A stretch of DNA of 64,000 nt from Alkalihalobacillus sp. LMS6 (GCF_024362765.1 NZ_CP093302.1:2603564-2667563), one strand, 5' to 3'; counted from the stretch's first letter, positions 42,232 to 51,774 are shown. Translations and numbers: made by a program. Notes: generated from the sequence alone by a model not told the origin.

Positions 42232-42340
42232 ATCGATATCCCCCTTAATCGTTATTCGCCATACAGCTTTTCTGCATGTAGGATCGCATTCGTACAGGGG
42301 GGAAAGTTAGTCCAAAGAGGTCCTAACCCATGCTGCAAGA

Positions 42341-42377
42341 AAAACGAATCCCGTAGTTAAACGAACTCACGGGATTC
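42341..42377 (-). terminator. Terminator after gapB
   Basis: GAATCCCGT (42346-42354) pairs with ACGGGATTC (42369-42377) across a 14-nt loop, with GTTTTTCTT following on the minus strand. Confidence 0.75.
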
Positions 42378-42437
42378 AGTATACTTGTTTTAAATCGTTA
42401 TTGCAACCGTATTTTGTAGAAATAAAAGGAAACTCGT

Positions 42438-43469
42438 TTATGAAGCTGAATATGCTTCTTTTTTATTCGTTAATCGTTCAGCAACGTAGTTCATTAAATC
42501 AACAACGCGACATGAATATCCCCACTCATTATCATACCATGCAAGCACTTTTACTTGGCGACTGTTTAGCACAGTTGTTGACTGACCATCAATAACTGCG
42601 GACTGCTCTTCCCCATTAAAGTCAATCGATACAAGGGGTTCACTCGTATAGCCTAAAATGCCTTTCATAGAATGGTTCGCGGCATGAACAAACGTGCTAT
42701 TGATCTCGTCAACCGTGACGTCTGTTTTTAATTGCACCACAAGGTCTACAAGCGAAACATTTGGTGTCGGCACACGAAGGGCCATCCCCGTTAATTTGCC
42801 TTCAAGAGCAGGTAATACTTTGGATATAGCCGTTGCTGCACCTGTTGACGTTGGAATAATGGATTGACCGCAAGCACGAGCACGACGTAGATCTTTATGA
42901 GGGTTGTCAATATTTTTTTGGTCGTTTGTATAAGAATGAACTGTAGTCATCATTCCACTTTCAATGCCATATGTTTCTTCTAATACCTTTACTACAGGAG
43001 CAAGGCAATTCGTTGTGCATGAAGCATTTGATAAAATATCATCGCTATCCTTGTAATCGCTTTCGTTTACGCCCATCACAATTGTGACATCTTCACCTTT
43101 AGCTGGAGCAGTAATAATGACTTTTTTTGCGCCAGCTTCTAAATGATAGCCAGCTGTTTCTCGCGTTTTAAATTTACCAGTCGCTTCGATGACGATATCA
43201 ATTTTCAGATCGGACCATGGCAATAATTTAGGGTCTCTTTCTGCTAGTAAAACGATTTCATTTCCATTCACAAACAATTTCCCGTCTTGAGCAAATACTT
43301 CTCCCATAAACGGACCGTGAACCGTATCGTATTTTATAAGATGCGCCAACGTTTCCGCTGGATAAGAGGCGTTAATTGCTTTAATCGTTACGTTGCCTTC
43401 CATGAATGCTTTTCGAAATACCATTCTTCCAATTCTTCCAAAACCATTGATCGCTATGTTTGTCTTCAT
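42438..43469 (-). CDS. gapB: Gluconeogenic glyceraldehyde-3-phosphate dehydrogenase GapB
   Basis: A 343-aa GAPDH. The Rossmann start INGFGRIGRM (about 7-16), the catalytic cysteine C151 in SNASCTTNCL, HSYTNDQ and WYDNEWGYS are all present. At the end of strand beta-2 it has KAINAS, lacking the aspartate of NAD-specific GapA, which fits the NADP preference of GapB. Two CcpN-type boxes in the promoter region support the gluconeogenic role. Confidence 0.95.
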   Translation of the reverse strand: MKTNIAINGFGRIGRMVFRKAFMEGNVTIKAINASYPAETLAHLIKYDTVHGPFMGEVFAQDGKLFVNGNEIVLLAERDPKLLPWSDLKIDIVIEATGKFKTRETAGYHLEAGAKKVIITAPAKGEDVTIVMGVNESDYKDSDDILSNASCTTNCLAPVVKVLEETYGIESGMMTTVHSYTNDQKNIDNPHKDLRRARACGQSIIPTSTGAATAISKVLPALEGKLTGMALRVPTPNVSLVDLVVQLKTDVTVDEINSTFVHAANHSMKGILGYTSEPLVSIDFNGEEQSAVIDGQSTTVLNSRQVKVLAWYDNEWGYSCRVVDLMNYVAERLTNKKEAYSAS

Positions 43470-43495
43470 CTGGATTTCATCCTCTCGGTCTGAAA

Positions 43496-43506
43496 TGTGT
43501 TATATT
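43496..43506 (+). promoter_or_regulatory. CcpN-type operator box 1 at gapB
   Basis: TGTGTTATATT on the plus strand matches the CcpN consensus TRTGHYATAYW at every position. It lies 27-37 bp upstream of the gapB start. Confidence 0.7.
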
Positions 43507-43528
43507 TTTTATTAGTATTCTATGAATT

Positions 43529-43539
43529 AGTATAACATA
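43529..43539 (-). promoter_or_regulatory. CcpN-type operator box 2 at gapB
   Basis: TATGTTATACT on the minus strand matches TRTGHYATAYW at every position. It contains a possible -10 (TATACT). Its centre is 33 bp, three helical turns, from box 1. Confidence 0.72.
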
Positions 43540-43576
43540 AATGAACCTGATAACTCCATTATTTTCGTAAAATAAG

Positions 43577-43616
43577 AAAAAGAGGCGTACATGATGGTTC
43601 ATTCATGTAGCCTCTT
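43577..43616 (-). terminator. Terminator after coaE
   Basis: AAGAGGCgTACATGA pairs with TTCATGTAGCCTCTT (43580-43594 and 43602-43616) with one bulge; TTTTTC follows on the minus strand. Confidence 0.85.
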
Positions 43617-43628
43617 ACGCTTTTTTTA

Positions 43629-44219
43629 TTATTGTTGAAGTTCGCGTAGCAGCTGATCAATTTGTTGAGCTGTCTCTTGCTTTGTGCCTGAGTTCTTGAT
43701 GACTTGATCACCGTATTGGATTTTTTGATCTAACGGAATTTGCGCGCGAATTCGCTGTAACGCTTCTTCTCTCGTTGATCCATCCCGTTCCATAAGTCGT
43801 GTTAATTGCGTTTCTTCATCTACATAAACGATCCAAACTTGGTCAACTAAATGAAAGAGATGACTCTCAACTAAAAGTGGAATATCAAAAATAATCGTGT
43901 CGTGGCCTTCTTCTTTATATGCCGCTGCATCATGTAACATTTTTTCTCTGACCGCTGGGTGAACGATTCGATTTAATTGATTCCGCTTTTCTTCACTTGC
44001 AAACACAATCGAGCCTAGAGCTTTTCGATCCAAATGACCATCTGTTTGTAAAATCTTTTCACCAAATTGATTCACAATCTGTTCAAGCGCAGGTGTTCCC
44101 GGTTCTACAACCTGTCTCGCTATTTTATCCGCATCAATGATAGGAAGACCTTTTTCAGAAAGGTATGTTGAAACGAAAGATTTTCCACTTGCAATTCCAC
44201 CAGTTAAGCCAATATTCAA
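43629..44219 (-). CDS. coaE: Dephospho-CoA kinase
   Basis: A 196-aa P-loop kinase catalysing the last step of coenzyme A synthesis. The P-loop GLTGGIASGKS (about 4-14), DADKIARQVVEPG (about 29-41) and DIPLLVES (about 112-119) are diagnostic. Start is TTG at 44219 with GGAGGGG upstream. Last gene of polA-mutM-ytaF-coaE. Confidence 0.96.
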   Translation of the reverse strand: MNIGLTGGIASGKSFVSTYLSEKGLPIIDADKIARQVVEPGTPALEQIVNQFGEKILQTDGHLDRKALGSIVFASEEKRNQLNRIVHPAVREKMLHDAAAYKEEGHDTIIFDIPLLVESHLFHLVDQVWIVYVDEETQLTRLMERDGSTREEALQRIRAQIPLDQKIQYGDQVIKNSGTKQETAQQIDQLLRELQQ

Positions 44220-44235
44220 GACGCTTACCCCTCCA

Positions 44236-44859
44236 CTACAGCTTCAATAGCCCAATAAGTATAAGTAAAATGCCTGGAAGAAACGATAATCGTTTTACCC
44301 ACTTCACATGAGCAAGACGGTGTCCCCCAACCATCCCTAATAATACAAACATTACACTAAGAAAAGCAACTGATAGTGCCAGCCCAAGAGGAGAAAAACC
44401 CATTAATGCAGCAGCAATCCCAGCACCAAATGCATCTAAAGAAAGTGCTAAACCGAGTAGAAGTGCTTCACGCCCTGTTACAGTTCCTGATGAATCCATG
44501 TCGGCTTTTTCTGGATCTCGTAAAATATGAATGACAAACCCAAACATCTTGATCGTAAAATCAACTTCTTGTTTTTGTTGCTTCTGTACATGTTCTTTTT
44601 GAGGTCGATACGACTCGAACACTGCCCAAGCTCCAATGCCAATTAAGATAAAAGCACCGAGCATTTCCGCTGCTGACACAGAAATCAGCTGCGCGAGGGT
44701 GGTCCCTACACTCATCGCAATTAAAATCGAGATACCAGAACATAAACCGATAAAAACGAGCGAATGCCAAGGAATCTTAATTTTTCGCATGCCGTATGTT
44801 AAGCCAACACCAAAGCTATCTAAACTTAATGCCATAGCTAAAACAATTAAGGACGACAA
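44236..44859 (-). CDS. ytaF: Sporulation membrane protein YtaF (MntP-like fold)
   Basis: A 207-aa, six-helix protein of the YtaF family. Two repeats carry the shared motif: MALSLDSFGVGLTYGMRK (about 9-26) and ALSLDAFGAGIAAALMG (about 133-149); both contain membrane-embedded aspartates as in manganese efflux pumps of the MntP type. The charged middle loop (about 80-115) separates the halves. Start is TTG at 44859 directly after AAGGAGGG; longer frames overlap mutM. Named from sporulation association; transported ion, if any, is not shown. Confidence 0.88.
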   Translation of the reverse strand: MSSLIVLAMALSLDSFGVGLTYGMRKIKIPWHSLVFIGLCSGISILIAMSVGTTLAQLISVSAAEMLGAFILIGIGAWAVFESYRPQKEHVQKQQKQEVDFTIKMFGFVIHILRDPEKADMDSSGTVTGREALLLGLALSLDAFGAGIAAALMGFSPLGLALSVAFLSVMFVLLGMVGGHRLAHVKWVKRLSFLPGILLILIGLLKL

Positions 44860-44917
44860 AAAAACCCTCCTTACTATTCCATCTTTGAAATAGTATATGG
44901 AGGGGACAGCATGAGTG

Positions 44918-45742
44918 TTAATGTTGACAAAGTGGACAAAAATGAGTACCTCGACCACCTACAACCGTCTTTACAATCGGCGTTCCACAATGATGACAAG
45001 GTTGATCTTTCCGCCCGTACACATGAAGACTTTGCTGAAACATGCCCATCTCACCTTGGCCATTCACGTACGATTTAATGGAGCTTCCTCCAGCATCAAC
45101 CGCTTCTTGCAACGTATCGATAATGGCTCGATGCAACACCGTCATCTCTTCCGCTGTTATGGATGAAGCAAGACGCTCCGGTTGAATCGCCGCACGGAAT
45201 AACGCCTCGTCTACATAGATATTTCCTAAACCTACAACCGTTTTTTGGTCAAGTAGCGCCGTTTTAATTGTTCGTTTAGATTGCTCATAAGCCGTTTGTA
45301 ACAATTCGACTGTAAATTGTTCTGAAAAAGGTTCAACTCCAAGCTGTAAGAGCGGAAGAATCGTTTCCTCTGTTCCTTTTTGAAACAAATGCATCGTCCC
45401 AAACTTTCGCACATCGGCATAGCGTAATTCTGTGTAATCGTCAAAATGAAAGATGACGTGCGTATGCTTGTCAACATCTTGGTCAGATTTATATAATCCA
45501 TAGCGGCCTTCCATGCGTAAATGAGAAACGAGCACAAAATCAGTTAGTTCAAACAGTAAAAATTTTCCTCGTCGCCGAACATCATGAATTGTCTGCCCAA
45601 CGATTTGCCGCATAAATACTTGGGCATCATCAGGTTCCTTAATCATTTTCGGCCAATGAATCGTGACTTGTTGAATCGTTTTGTGACGAACGAGTTCGAG
45701 TAACGTTCGCCTTACAGTTTCCACCTCAGGTAATTCAGGCAC
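44918..45742 (-). CDS. mutM: Formamidopyrimidine-DNA glycosylase
   Basis: A 274-aa Fpg that removes 8-oxoguanine and formamidopyrimidines. The N-terminal PELPEVETVRR provides the catalytic proline and glutamate; the helix-two-turn-helix segment GLGNIYVDEALFRA (about 170-183) and a C-terminal zinc finger (CHHCGTP ... CPLCQ, about 247-273) complete it. It follows polA by 14 bp. Confidence 0.98.
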   Translation of the reverse strand: MPELPEVETVRRTLLELVRHKTIQQVTIHWPKMIKEPDDAQVFMRQIVGQTIHDVRRRGKFLLFELTDFVLVSHLRMEGRYGLYKSDQDVDKHTHVIFHFDDYTELRYADVRKFGTMHLFQKGTEETILPLLQLGVEPFSEQFTVELLQTAYEQSKRTIKTALLDQKTVVGLGNIYVDEALFRAAIQPERLASSITAEEMTVLHRAIIDTLQEAVDAGGSSIKSYVNGQGEMGMFQQSLHVYGRKDQPCHHCGTPIVKTVVGGRGTHFCPLCQH

Positions 45743-45756
45743 AACTCTTCTCCTCC

Positions 45757-48384
45757 TTATTTTGCGTCATACCAAGAAGGACCGCTCGACACATCGACTT
45801 GCAACGGCACATCTAGCTCGAGAGCATTCTCCATTACCTTTGTGACTAAATCCTTTAGCGCTTGTTCGTCCTTTTTAACTACCTCAAAAATTAATTCATC
45901 GTGTACCTGCAAGAGCATGGTCGCTTCAATAGAAGAGTTTTCAAGCTCTTCGCTCATCTGAACCATCGCTTGTTTAATAATGTCCGCGGCCGTCCCTTGG
46001 ATCGGCGTGTTCATCGCTGTACGTTCTGCAAAACTTCTTTGATTAAAATTGCTACTTGAAAGTTCTGGAAGATAACGTCTTCTCGCTAACATCGTTTGCA
46101 CGTAACCCATTTTTTTAGCTTCTTTCACAACGTTTTCCATATAGGCTTTAACGTCTGGATAACTAGCTAAGTAACGGTCAATAAATTCTTTTGCTTCTTT
46201 TCGCGTAATACCGAGATTCTGCGATAACCCGTAATCACTAATCCCGTAAACAATGCCAAAGTTAACCGCTTTTGCACTTCTTCTCATCTGGTCTGTTACG
46301 TTCTCTTCATCAACATGGAAAACATCCATTGCTGTTTTTGTATGAATATCCATGTTTTTCAAAAAAGCTTCTTTCATTCGTTCATCACCAGAAATATGGG
46401 CTAGCACCCGTAGTTCAATTTGAGAATAGTCGGCAGAGACGATGGCACAATCGTCTTTCGATGGTACAAACGCTTTACGAATTTTCCTACCTTCTTCAAG
46501 TCTAATCGGGATGTTTTGTAAATTCGGATCAGTAGAAGACAACCGACCTGTTTGCGTTAATGCTTGATTAAATCGTGTATGGACTTTACCTGTCTTTTCA
46601 TCAGCTACTTTTAATAATCCTTCAATATAGGTTGAGTGGAGCTTGCCTAGCTGTCGATACAACAAAATATGCTCAATAATCGGATGCGCACCGGCAAGTT
46701 TCTCAAGGACGTCCGCACTCGTCGAATAACCTGTCTTCGTTTTCTTCACAGGAGGAAGCCCAAGTGTTTCAAACAATACTTGTCCAAGTTGCTTCGGAGA
46801 ATTTATATTAAACGACTCGCCTGCTTCTTTGTGAATCGCTTGTTCCAATGTTTCTAAACGCTTCGATAAGTCCTCGCCCATATGTTGTAGCTGTTCTCGA
46901 TCAACTTTTATTCCTTCTCGTTCCATTCTCCCTAATACGATAGAAAGAGGCATCTCCAGCTCGGCAAATAGCGAATACTGTTCATTTTGCTTTAATTCGT
47001 CTTTAAGGGTCTCTTTTAACACAAACATTGCATTCGCTTTGCGCGCCAAGTGCTCAGCCAATTTTTCTTGCTCAGGAACAGCTTGTTTAGCACCTTTTCC
47101 ATACACCGCCTCATCTTCATTCACACGCACTGCTCCTTTTCGGGAAGCAATATCACTAATTTCATGAGAAGACAAGGAAGGATCAAGTAAATAAGACGCC
47201 ATTTGTAAATCAAATGCTACACCGTTCAATTCAATAGCCTGCCATGCTAAAGCGACTACAGCTCGTTTGGCATCAAATAAGTATTTTTCTTTCTGTTCAT
47301 CCGCCATGAACGATTGAAACGCTTCAGATTCGACTGCAACCGAAGTTGGAATAAAGAAGCTACCGTTTTCATTGGTCAATCCTAACCCAATAATCTCAGA
47401 CTGATGATAATTTTCTCCTAAAATCTCAACGACTAGAGCTGAAGGGCTGACAAGGTGATCAGAAGTGACATCTGTAACAATGTCGTATTTGAAGTCGTCT
47501 AATACCTCTTCTTGCTCCTCTTCATCTGCTCCGATCCGATTTAATAAAGATTGAAACGAGTACGATTTAAACAATTCTTTCACTTGATGATAATCATAGC
47601 CATCATAAAGTAATTCATTTAAAGGAGTATCTAACGGGACTTCCGTCATGATCGTCGCTAATTTTTTACTTAAAATTGCTTGTTCTTTATGCTCTTCTAA
47701 TCGCTCTTTTAATTTCTTTCCGGAAACCTGATCAATCGAATCTAACACAGTTTCGACGTTTGAAAACTGCGCTAGTAGTTTTAAAGCCGTTTTTTCTCCT
47801 ACACCTGGAACGCCTGGAATATTATCCGAGGTATCCCCCATCAATCCTTTTAAATCAATGATTTGCTTTGGCTTTAACCCATATCGCTCATCAATTTTTT
47901 GTTCATTATACCGATCGACTTCCGTAATTCCTTTGCGTGTCAAAACGACTTCAATGTGATCATCTACAAGCTGAAGCAAATCTTTATCTCCAGTAATGAC
48001 GACAACCTCATAACCTTCTTTCGCAGCCTCTACTGCTTGTGTTCCAATAATATCATCAGCTTCATAGTCTTTCGCTTCATAACGTTTAATTGAAAATGCG
48101 TCCAAAAGTTGGTGAATCATTGGAATTTGACCAGAAAGCTCCGATGGGGTTTTTTGACGCGTCCCTTTATACTCTGCGTACGTTTTATGACGAAATGTTG
48201 ATTTACCAGCATCGAATGCGACAAGAAGATGGGTTGGTTTTTCATCTTCCAACACTTTTAAAAGCATTGTTGTGAAGCCATAAACGGCATTCGTATATTC
48301 ACCTTTGTCGTTGCTCAATAATGGCAATGCAAAAAAAGCACGATATGCAATACTATTGCCATCAATTAGAACTAATTTTTTCAA
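45757..48384 (-). CDS. polA: DNA polymerase I
   Basis: An 875-aa family A polymerase. The N-terminal 5'-3' nuclease has LIDGNSIAYRAFFALP, DYEADDIIGT and GDKDLLQLV. The middle 3'-5' exonuclease-like domain lacks the DxE metal motif (VVEILGEN at the expected place), as in other Bacillus PolI, so proofreading should be absent. The polymerase domain shows ADYSQIELRVLAHISGD (about 650-666), RRSAKAVNFGIVYG and QVHDELIFE. Start is TTG at 48384 after GGGGAAG. First gene of polA-mutM-ytaF-coaE. Confidence 0.97.
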   Translation of the reverse strand: MKKLVLIDGNSIAYRAFFALPLLSNDKGEYTNAVYGFTTMLLKVLEDEKPTHLLVAFDAGKSTFRHKTYAEYKGTRQKTPSELSGQIPMIHQLLDAFSIKRYEAKDYEADDIIGTQAVEAAKEGYEVVVITGDKDLLQLVDDHIEVVLTRKGITEVDRYNEQKIDERYGLKPKQIIDLKGLMGDTSDNIPGVPGVGEKTALKLLAQFSNVETVLDSIDQVSGKKLKERLEEHKEQAILSKKLATIMTEVPLDTPLNELLYDGYDYHQVKELFKSYSFQSLLNRIGADEEEQEEVLDDFKYDIVTDVTSDHLVSPSALVVEILGENYHQSEIIGLGLTNENGSFFIPTSVAVESEAFQSFMADEQKEKYLFDAKRAVVALAWQAIELNGVAFDLQMASYLLDPSLSSHEISDIASRKGAVRVNEDEAVYGKGAKQAVPEQEKLAEHLARKANAMFVLKETLKDELKQNEQYSLFAELEMPLSIVLGRMEREGIKVDREQLQHMGEDLSKRLETLEQAIHKEAGESFNINSPKQLGQVLFETLGLPPVKKTKTGYSTSADVLEKLAGAHPIIEHILLYRQLGKLHSTYIEGLLKVADEKTGKVHTRFNQALTQTGRLSSTDPNLQNIPIRLEEGRKIRKAFVPSKDDCAIVSADYSQIELRVLAHISGDERMKEAFLKNMDIHTKTAMDVFHVDEENVTDQMRRSAKAVNFGIVYGISDYGLSQNLGITRKEAKEFIDRYLASYPDVKAYMENVVKEAKKMGYVQTMLARRRYLPELSSSNFNQRSFAERTAMNTPIQGTAADIIKQAMVQMSEELENSSIEATMLLQVHDELIFEVVKKDEQALKDLVTKVMENALELDVPLQVDVSSGPSWYDAK

Positions 48385-48421
48385 ACGGGATCTTCCCCTT
48401 CCTGACTTAACATGTATCGGT

Positions 48422-48430
48422 ATTGTACCA
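48422..48430 (-). promoter_or_regulatory. Extended -10 promoter of polA
   Basis: Minus-strand TGGTACAAT is an extended -10 (TGnTACAAT) about 38 bp before the polA start. The -35 at 17-18 bp (TTCTTT/TTTCTT) is weak. Confidence 0.5.
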
Positions 48431-48473
48431 TACTCACAAATAAAAAAGAAAACAGATGGGAACGAACGTACGC

Positions 48474-48501
48474 AAAAAAAAGACAAGAGCACATGCTCTT
48501 G
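48474..48501 (-). terminator. Terminator after phoR
   Basis: CAAGAGCA (48484-48491) pairs with TGCTCTTG (48494-48501) around a 2-nt central CA, so the true loop is larger; eight T residues follow on the minus strand. Confidence 0.82.
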
Positions 48502-48605
48502 CCATCAAAGTCGACCGACAGAGGATTATCGATCTAAATAAGACCGTTCTCCTATAGTGTAGGCCACCTATATGAAGTTCACTTAAACAATGTGTAAAGA
48601 TCTTG

Positions 48606-50369
48606 TTAAGCTTGCTTTTTAGGAAAGATCACTTTAAAAGTGGACCCTTCGCCTTCTTCACTTTCTACTTCTAGTTTCGCATGATGCGCTTCAGCTAAAT
48701 GTTTGACAATCGCTAACCCAAGGCCAGTCCCACCTGAATTACGACTTCTTGCCCGGTCAACGCGATAGAACCGCTCAAATATACGCAGCTTCTCAGGTGT
48801 ACTAATGCCAATGCCCGTATCTTGTACGTGCAATTCAACTTCATTTTCTTTTTCAATTAGATGAATAGAGACAGAACCCTTTGCTTGCGTATACGCAATC
48901 GCATTCGTAACTAAGTTTAAAATAATTTGCTTTAAACGCTGGGCATCCCCTTCTATGACCGATTGACCGGTTTCGGTTACACGTAGCGTCATTTCTTTTT
49001 CTTCTAGTTTATTCGCTAAAAGCGTTACGACTTCATCAGAAATCTCTTTCAATGAAATGCTTTCTAGATGGAGTAAAAATTGAGCATTTTCTATTTTCGA
49101 CAATTCAAGTAAATCCATAATAAGTGACTGAAGTCGATCGCTTTCTTTCCAAATAATTTCTGAGAATTGCATCGCTAATTCTTGATCATTTAACGCCCCG
49201 TCAATAAGCGTTTCTGCAAACCCTTTTATAGAAGTAACAGGTGTCTTTAGTTCATGCGAAACATTGGCAACAAAGTCTTTTCGTATCTGCTCAAGTTTCT
49301 TTTGTTCTGTAATATCATGGAGAACAATCGTTACACCTCGTAGTCGACTAGCGTTCGTTACAACTGGAGCCCCATACACATCATACACTTTTGTGAAAAA
49401 ATGATCTGTCCATTCAATTTGACCCCGCTGTTTGTTTTCTGTCATATAAATGGTTTGAATGAATTTGCTTAATGCTTCACTCGGTACGACTTCATAATAA
49501 GGTTTCCCTGTAATGCTTGAAGACTCTATATTAAAAACTTGTTCGGTGGTTCGGTTAATTAACTCCACATCTCCACGAACATTAATAAAGAGCAATGCAC
49601 TTCCCATATGATCAATTAACGCCGCCATTTGCTCTTGTTGTACTTGATGACGTCTTGAAAGTTGTTCTAGATTATAAGCGAGAATATTAATGGATCGACC
49701 AAGTCGCCCTAATTCCTTGTGCTGATCTTCAAATGTTCTCGTCTTATAGTCACCCTCAGCTAATCGAATTGCTGCATTCGTAGCATGGTCAATCGGACGT
49801 ATAATTTGTTTCGTGATTCGGCTCACAAGGAGAAACAAAATTAAAAATGCCAAAATAAAACTTGCTGTAATGACGAGCCAAACGGTATGATTTATTTGAT
49901 TCAGTGATTCAACAGACAGCCCAATCCTGACATAGCCTAGAAGCTCGTCCTCTTCATAAAGAGGTTGCGCATAATAAAGCAAATCTTCCCCTATCGTCTC
50001 GCTATAGCGCAGTTCAACATCGTCATCAGCTAAAGCTCGTACAATTTCTGGTCGATCTAAATGGTTCTCCATTTGTGCTGGGTTTGCCCACGAATCTCCA
50101 AACACTGTTCCATCAGCGGCTATAATTGTTAAACGCCCTTCAAAAATTTCCCCAGCTTTCGTCGCGATTTCCTGCGCCTCTTCTTGTTCAGGGAAACCAT
50201 TTTCCGCTACCGTCCAAGTTGCTAAAGCTGTTTCATTTTTCATGCGTTCTTCAACAAAGTTAACATATTGCTCGTTTGACCATGCCCCTATTGTTAAACC
50301 TAAAGCTAGCAGAACAAGCGTAACGACGAGCATAATACTAACAATAAACCGGTTTTTAACGTTATTCAT
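48606..50369 (-). CDS. phoR: Phosphate-response sensor histidine kinase PhoR
   Basis: A 587-aa kinase: membrane helix (about 8-30), an acidic extracytoplasmic sensor domain (about 31-161), second helix (about 162-184), HAMP linker (TKQIIRPIDHATNAAIRLAEGDY split), PAS domain (about 245-340), and the kinase core with H372 in SHELKTP, the N-box LILNLVTNAIAYT type region and GTGLGLAIVKH. It autophosphorylates and activates PhoP under phosphate limitation. The start overlaps the phoP stop by 8 nt. Confidence 0.95.
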   Translation of the reverse strand: MNNVKNRFIVSIMLVVTLVLLALGLTIGAWSNEQYVNFVEERMKNETALATWTVAENGFPEQEEAQEIATKAGEIFEGRLTIIAADGTVFGDSWANPAQMENHLDRPEIVRALADDDVELRYSETIGEDLLYYAQPLYEEDELLGYVRIGLSVESLNQINHTVWLVITASFILAFLILFLLVSRITKQIIRPIDHATNAAIRLAEGDYKTRTFEDQHKELGRLGRSINILAYNLEQLSRRHQVQQEQMAALIDHMGSALLFINVRGDVELINRTTEQVFNIESSSITGKPYYEVVPSEALSKFIQTIYMTENKQRGQIEWTDHFFTKVYDVYGAPVVTNASRLRGVTIVLHDITEQKKLEQIRKDFVANVSHELKTPVTSIKGFAETLIDGALNDQELAMQFSEIIWKESDRLQSLIMDLLELSKIENAQFLLHLESISLKEISDEVVTLLANKLEEKEMTLRVTETGQSVIEGDAQRLKQIILNLVTNAIAYTQAKGSVSIHLIEKENEVELHVQDTGIGISTPEKLRIFERFYRVDRARSRNSGGTGLGLAIVKHLAEAHHAKLEVESEEGEGSTFKVIFPKKQA

Positions 50370-51081
50370 TTAAAACAGGTTCTTCCAATTTGTAGCCGAG
50401 ACCTCGAATCGTTTTAATATAGACCGGTTTTTTTGGGTTAGGTTCAATCTTCTCACGTAAATGACTAATATGGACGTCAACAATGCGCGTATCGCCAACA
50501 AATTCATAATTCCATACAGCGTTTAAAAGTTGATCTCTCGTGAGGACTCGACCTTTATTTTCGGATAAATAGACAAGTAGTTCAAATTCTTTCGGCGTTA
50601 ATGTTAACAAATCTTGCTTAACATACACCTCGTAATTATCAGGATAAATGGTGAGATCTTTAATGACACGTCCTTTTCCTTTTACCGCTACTTCCTCTCT
50701 AGAAGCTTGGGTTTGCTCTACTCTCCGCAAAATGGCACGAACTCTCGCCGATACTTCACGAGGAGAAAAAGGTTTTGTCATGTAATCATCTGCACCTAAT
50801 TCTAAGCCGAGAACTTTATCAAATTCATCATCTTTGGCGGTAAGCATAAGAATAGGTACAAAAATATGTTCCTGCCTCAAATTCCGACATACGTCCATCC
50901 CGTCCATACTCGGAAGCATAAGATCTAACACAATTAAATCAAACGGAACCTCTTTTGCTCGTTCAAACCCAGCTAGACCATCTAGCCTCGTTTCCACTTC
51001 AAAACCAGCCTGTTCTAAGTTGTACTTTAATAAAGTGGAAATGGATGGTTCATCATCGACTACTAAAATGCGCTTTGCCAT
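50362..51081 (-). CDS. phoP: Phosphate-response regulator PhoP
   Basis: A 239-aa OmpR-type regulator. Receiver domain with DDEP near residues 9-12, phosphoacceptor D53 (LIVLDLMLPSMDG) and LTAKDDEFDKVLGLELGADDYMTKPFSPRE (split); the winged-helix domain shows LTPKEFELLVYL and RIVDVHISHLREKIE. The ATG at 51081 gives the family N-terminus MAKRILVVDD; a GTG at 51096 overlaps its own Shine-Dalgarno. Paired with PhoR by an 8-nt overlap. Confidence 0.95.
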   Translation of the reverse strand: MAKRILVVDDEPSISTLLKYNLEQAGFEVETRLDGLAGFERAKEVPFDLIVLDLMLPSMDGMDVCRNLRQEHIFVPILMLTAKDDEFDKVLGLELGADDYMTKPFSPREVSARVRAILRRVEQTQASREEVAVKGKGRVIKDLTIYPDNYEVYVKQDLLTLTPKEFELLVYLSENKGRVLTRDQLLNAVWNYEFVGDTRIVDVHISHLREKIEPNPKKPVYIKTIRGLGYKLEEPVLNE

Positions 51082-51156
51082 ATAGGTAGTTGACACTCCT
51101 TTATCTATTGTTTGAACGGTCTTATCTTATTTTTTCTCTTCTCTCTATTCTCCCTT

Positions 51157-51162
51157 AGTATA
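51157..51162 (-). promoter_or_regulatory. Possible -10 of phoPR
   Basis: TATACT on the minus strand about 76 bp before phoP. No good -35 at 17 bp; a TTCATA N5 GCTATA arrangement just upstream vaguely resembles PhoP half-sites. Tentative. Confidence 0.35.
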
Positions 51163-51181
51163 GCAAAAATATGAAATAGTG

Positions 51182-51625
51182 CTATTCCTTTATGTCAGGA
51201 AGGATCGTCCGATATGGCACAGGCGAATTTAATACAGTGGAGGTGTTGATCGTTCCGTAAGGTATTAATCGGTCAATTAGCGCACGCATATTGTTCACAT
51301 CAGAAACAGCTGCTTTTAAGAAATAACTTACTTCTCCGGTGACACGATGGCATTCAATAATATCTTTCTCTTCTTTTATAATCTGTTCAAAATCAGATAA
51401 AGAGACTTTTAAGCCACTCACTTGAATTAAAAGAAGAATGTCCTTGCCAATTTCTTTCAATGAAACTCTTGTTGTAAATCCTTGAATAACACCTTTTTCT
51501 TGAAGGCGGACGAGTCTCTCAGACATACTTGGTCGACTTAACGCTAATTCCTTTGACAATTCACTAATCGTCATTCTTCCGTTATCTTGAAGCAATTTAA
51601 GGATATCGCAATCCATTCTATCCAT
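51182..51625 (-). CDS. Lrp/AsnC family transcriptional regulator
   Basis: A 147-aa Lrp/AsnC protein. The N-terminal helix-turn-helix (DCDILKLLQDNGRMTISELSKELALSRPSMSERLVRLQEKGVI split about 5-47) precedes the RAM/ligand domain (about 62-135; IIECHRVTGEVSYFLKAAV). The effector, normally an amino acid, cannot be deduced. AAAGGTGATC precedes the ATG. It is divergent from a YitT-type gene, with repeated TTGTTATA motifs between. The pair interrupts the mdh-phoP adjacency of B. subtilis. Confidence 0.9.
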   Translation of the reverse strand: MDRMDCDILKLLQDNGRMTISELSKELALSRPSMSERLVRLQEKGVIQGFTTRVSLKEIGKDILLLIQVSGLKVSLSDFEQIIKEEKDIIECHRVTGEVSYFLKAAVSDVNNMRALIDRLIPYGTINTSTVLNSPVPYRTILPDIKE

Positions 51626-51710
51626 AAAAAAAGATCACCTTTTTCATTTTGTACAAATAATTTATCATTTCCCTTCATTTATTAAACCACATTTTAGAAG
51701 ATCCTACTAG

Positions 51711-51756
51711 TTGTTATACAAAAGTCGCCCATTGTTATATAAAATTAAGATAACAA
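51711..51756. promoter_or_regulatory. Candidate operator region between lrp-like and yitT-like genes
   Basis: TTGTTATA occurs at 51711-51718 and 51732-51739, 21 bp apart (two helical turns), with an inverted ATAACAA at 51750-51756. Phased degenerate AT-rich repeats are usual for Lrp-type regulators. Confidence 0.5.
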
Positions 51757-51774
51757 CAACATGAAGGTGATTAC

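Noticed and set aside
42300-42330. Possible regulatory hairpin in the speD leader (GTTAG...CTAAC)
   Set aside because: Short stem with mismatches, no poly-T and no match to a riboswitch class I know.
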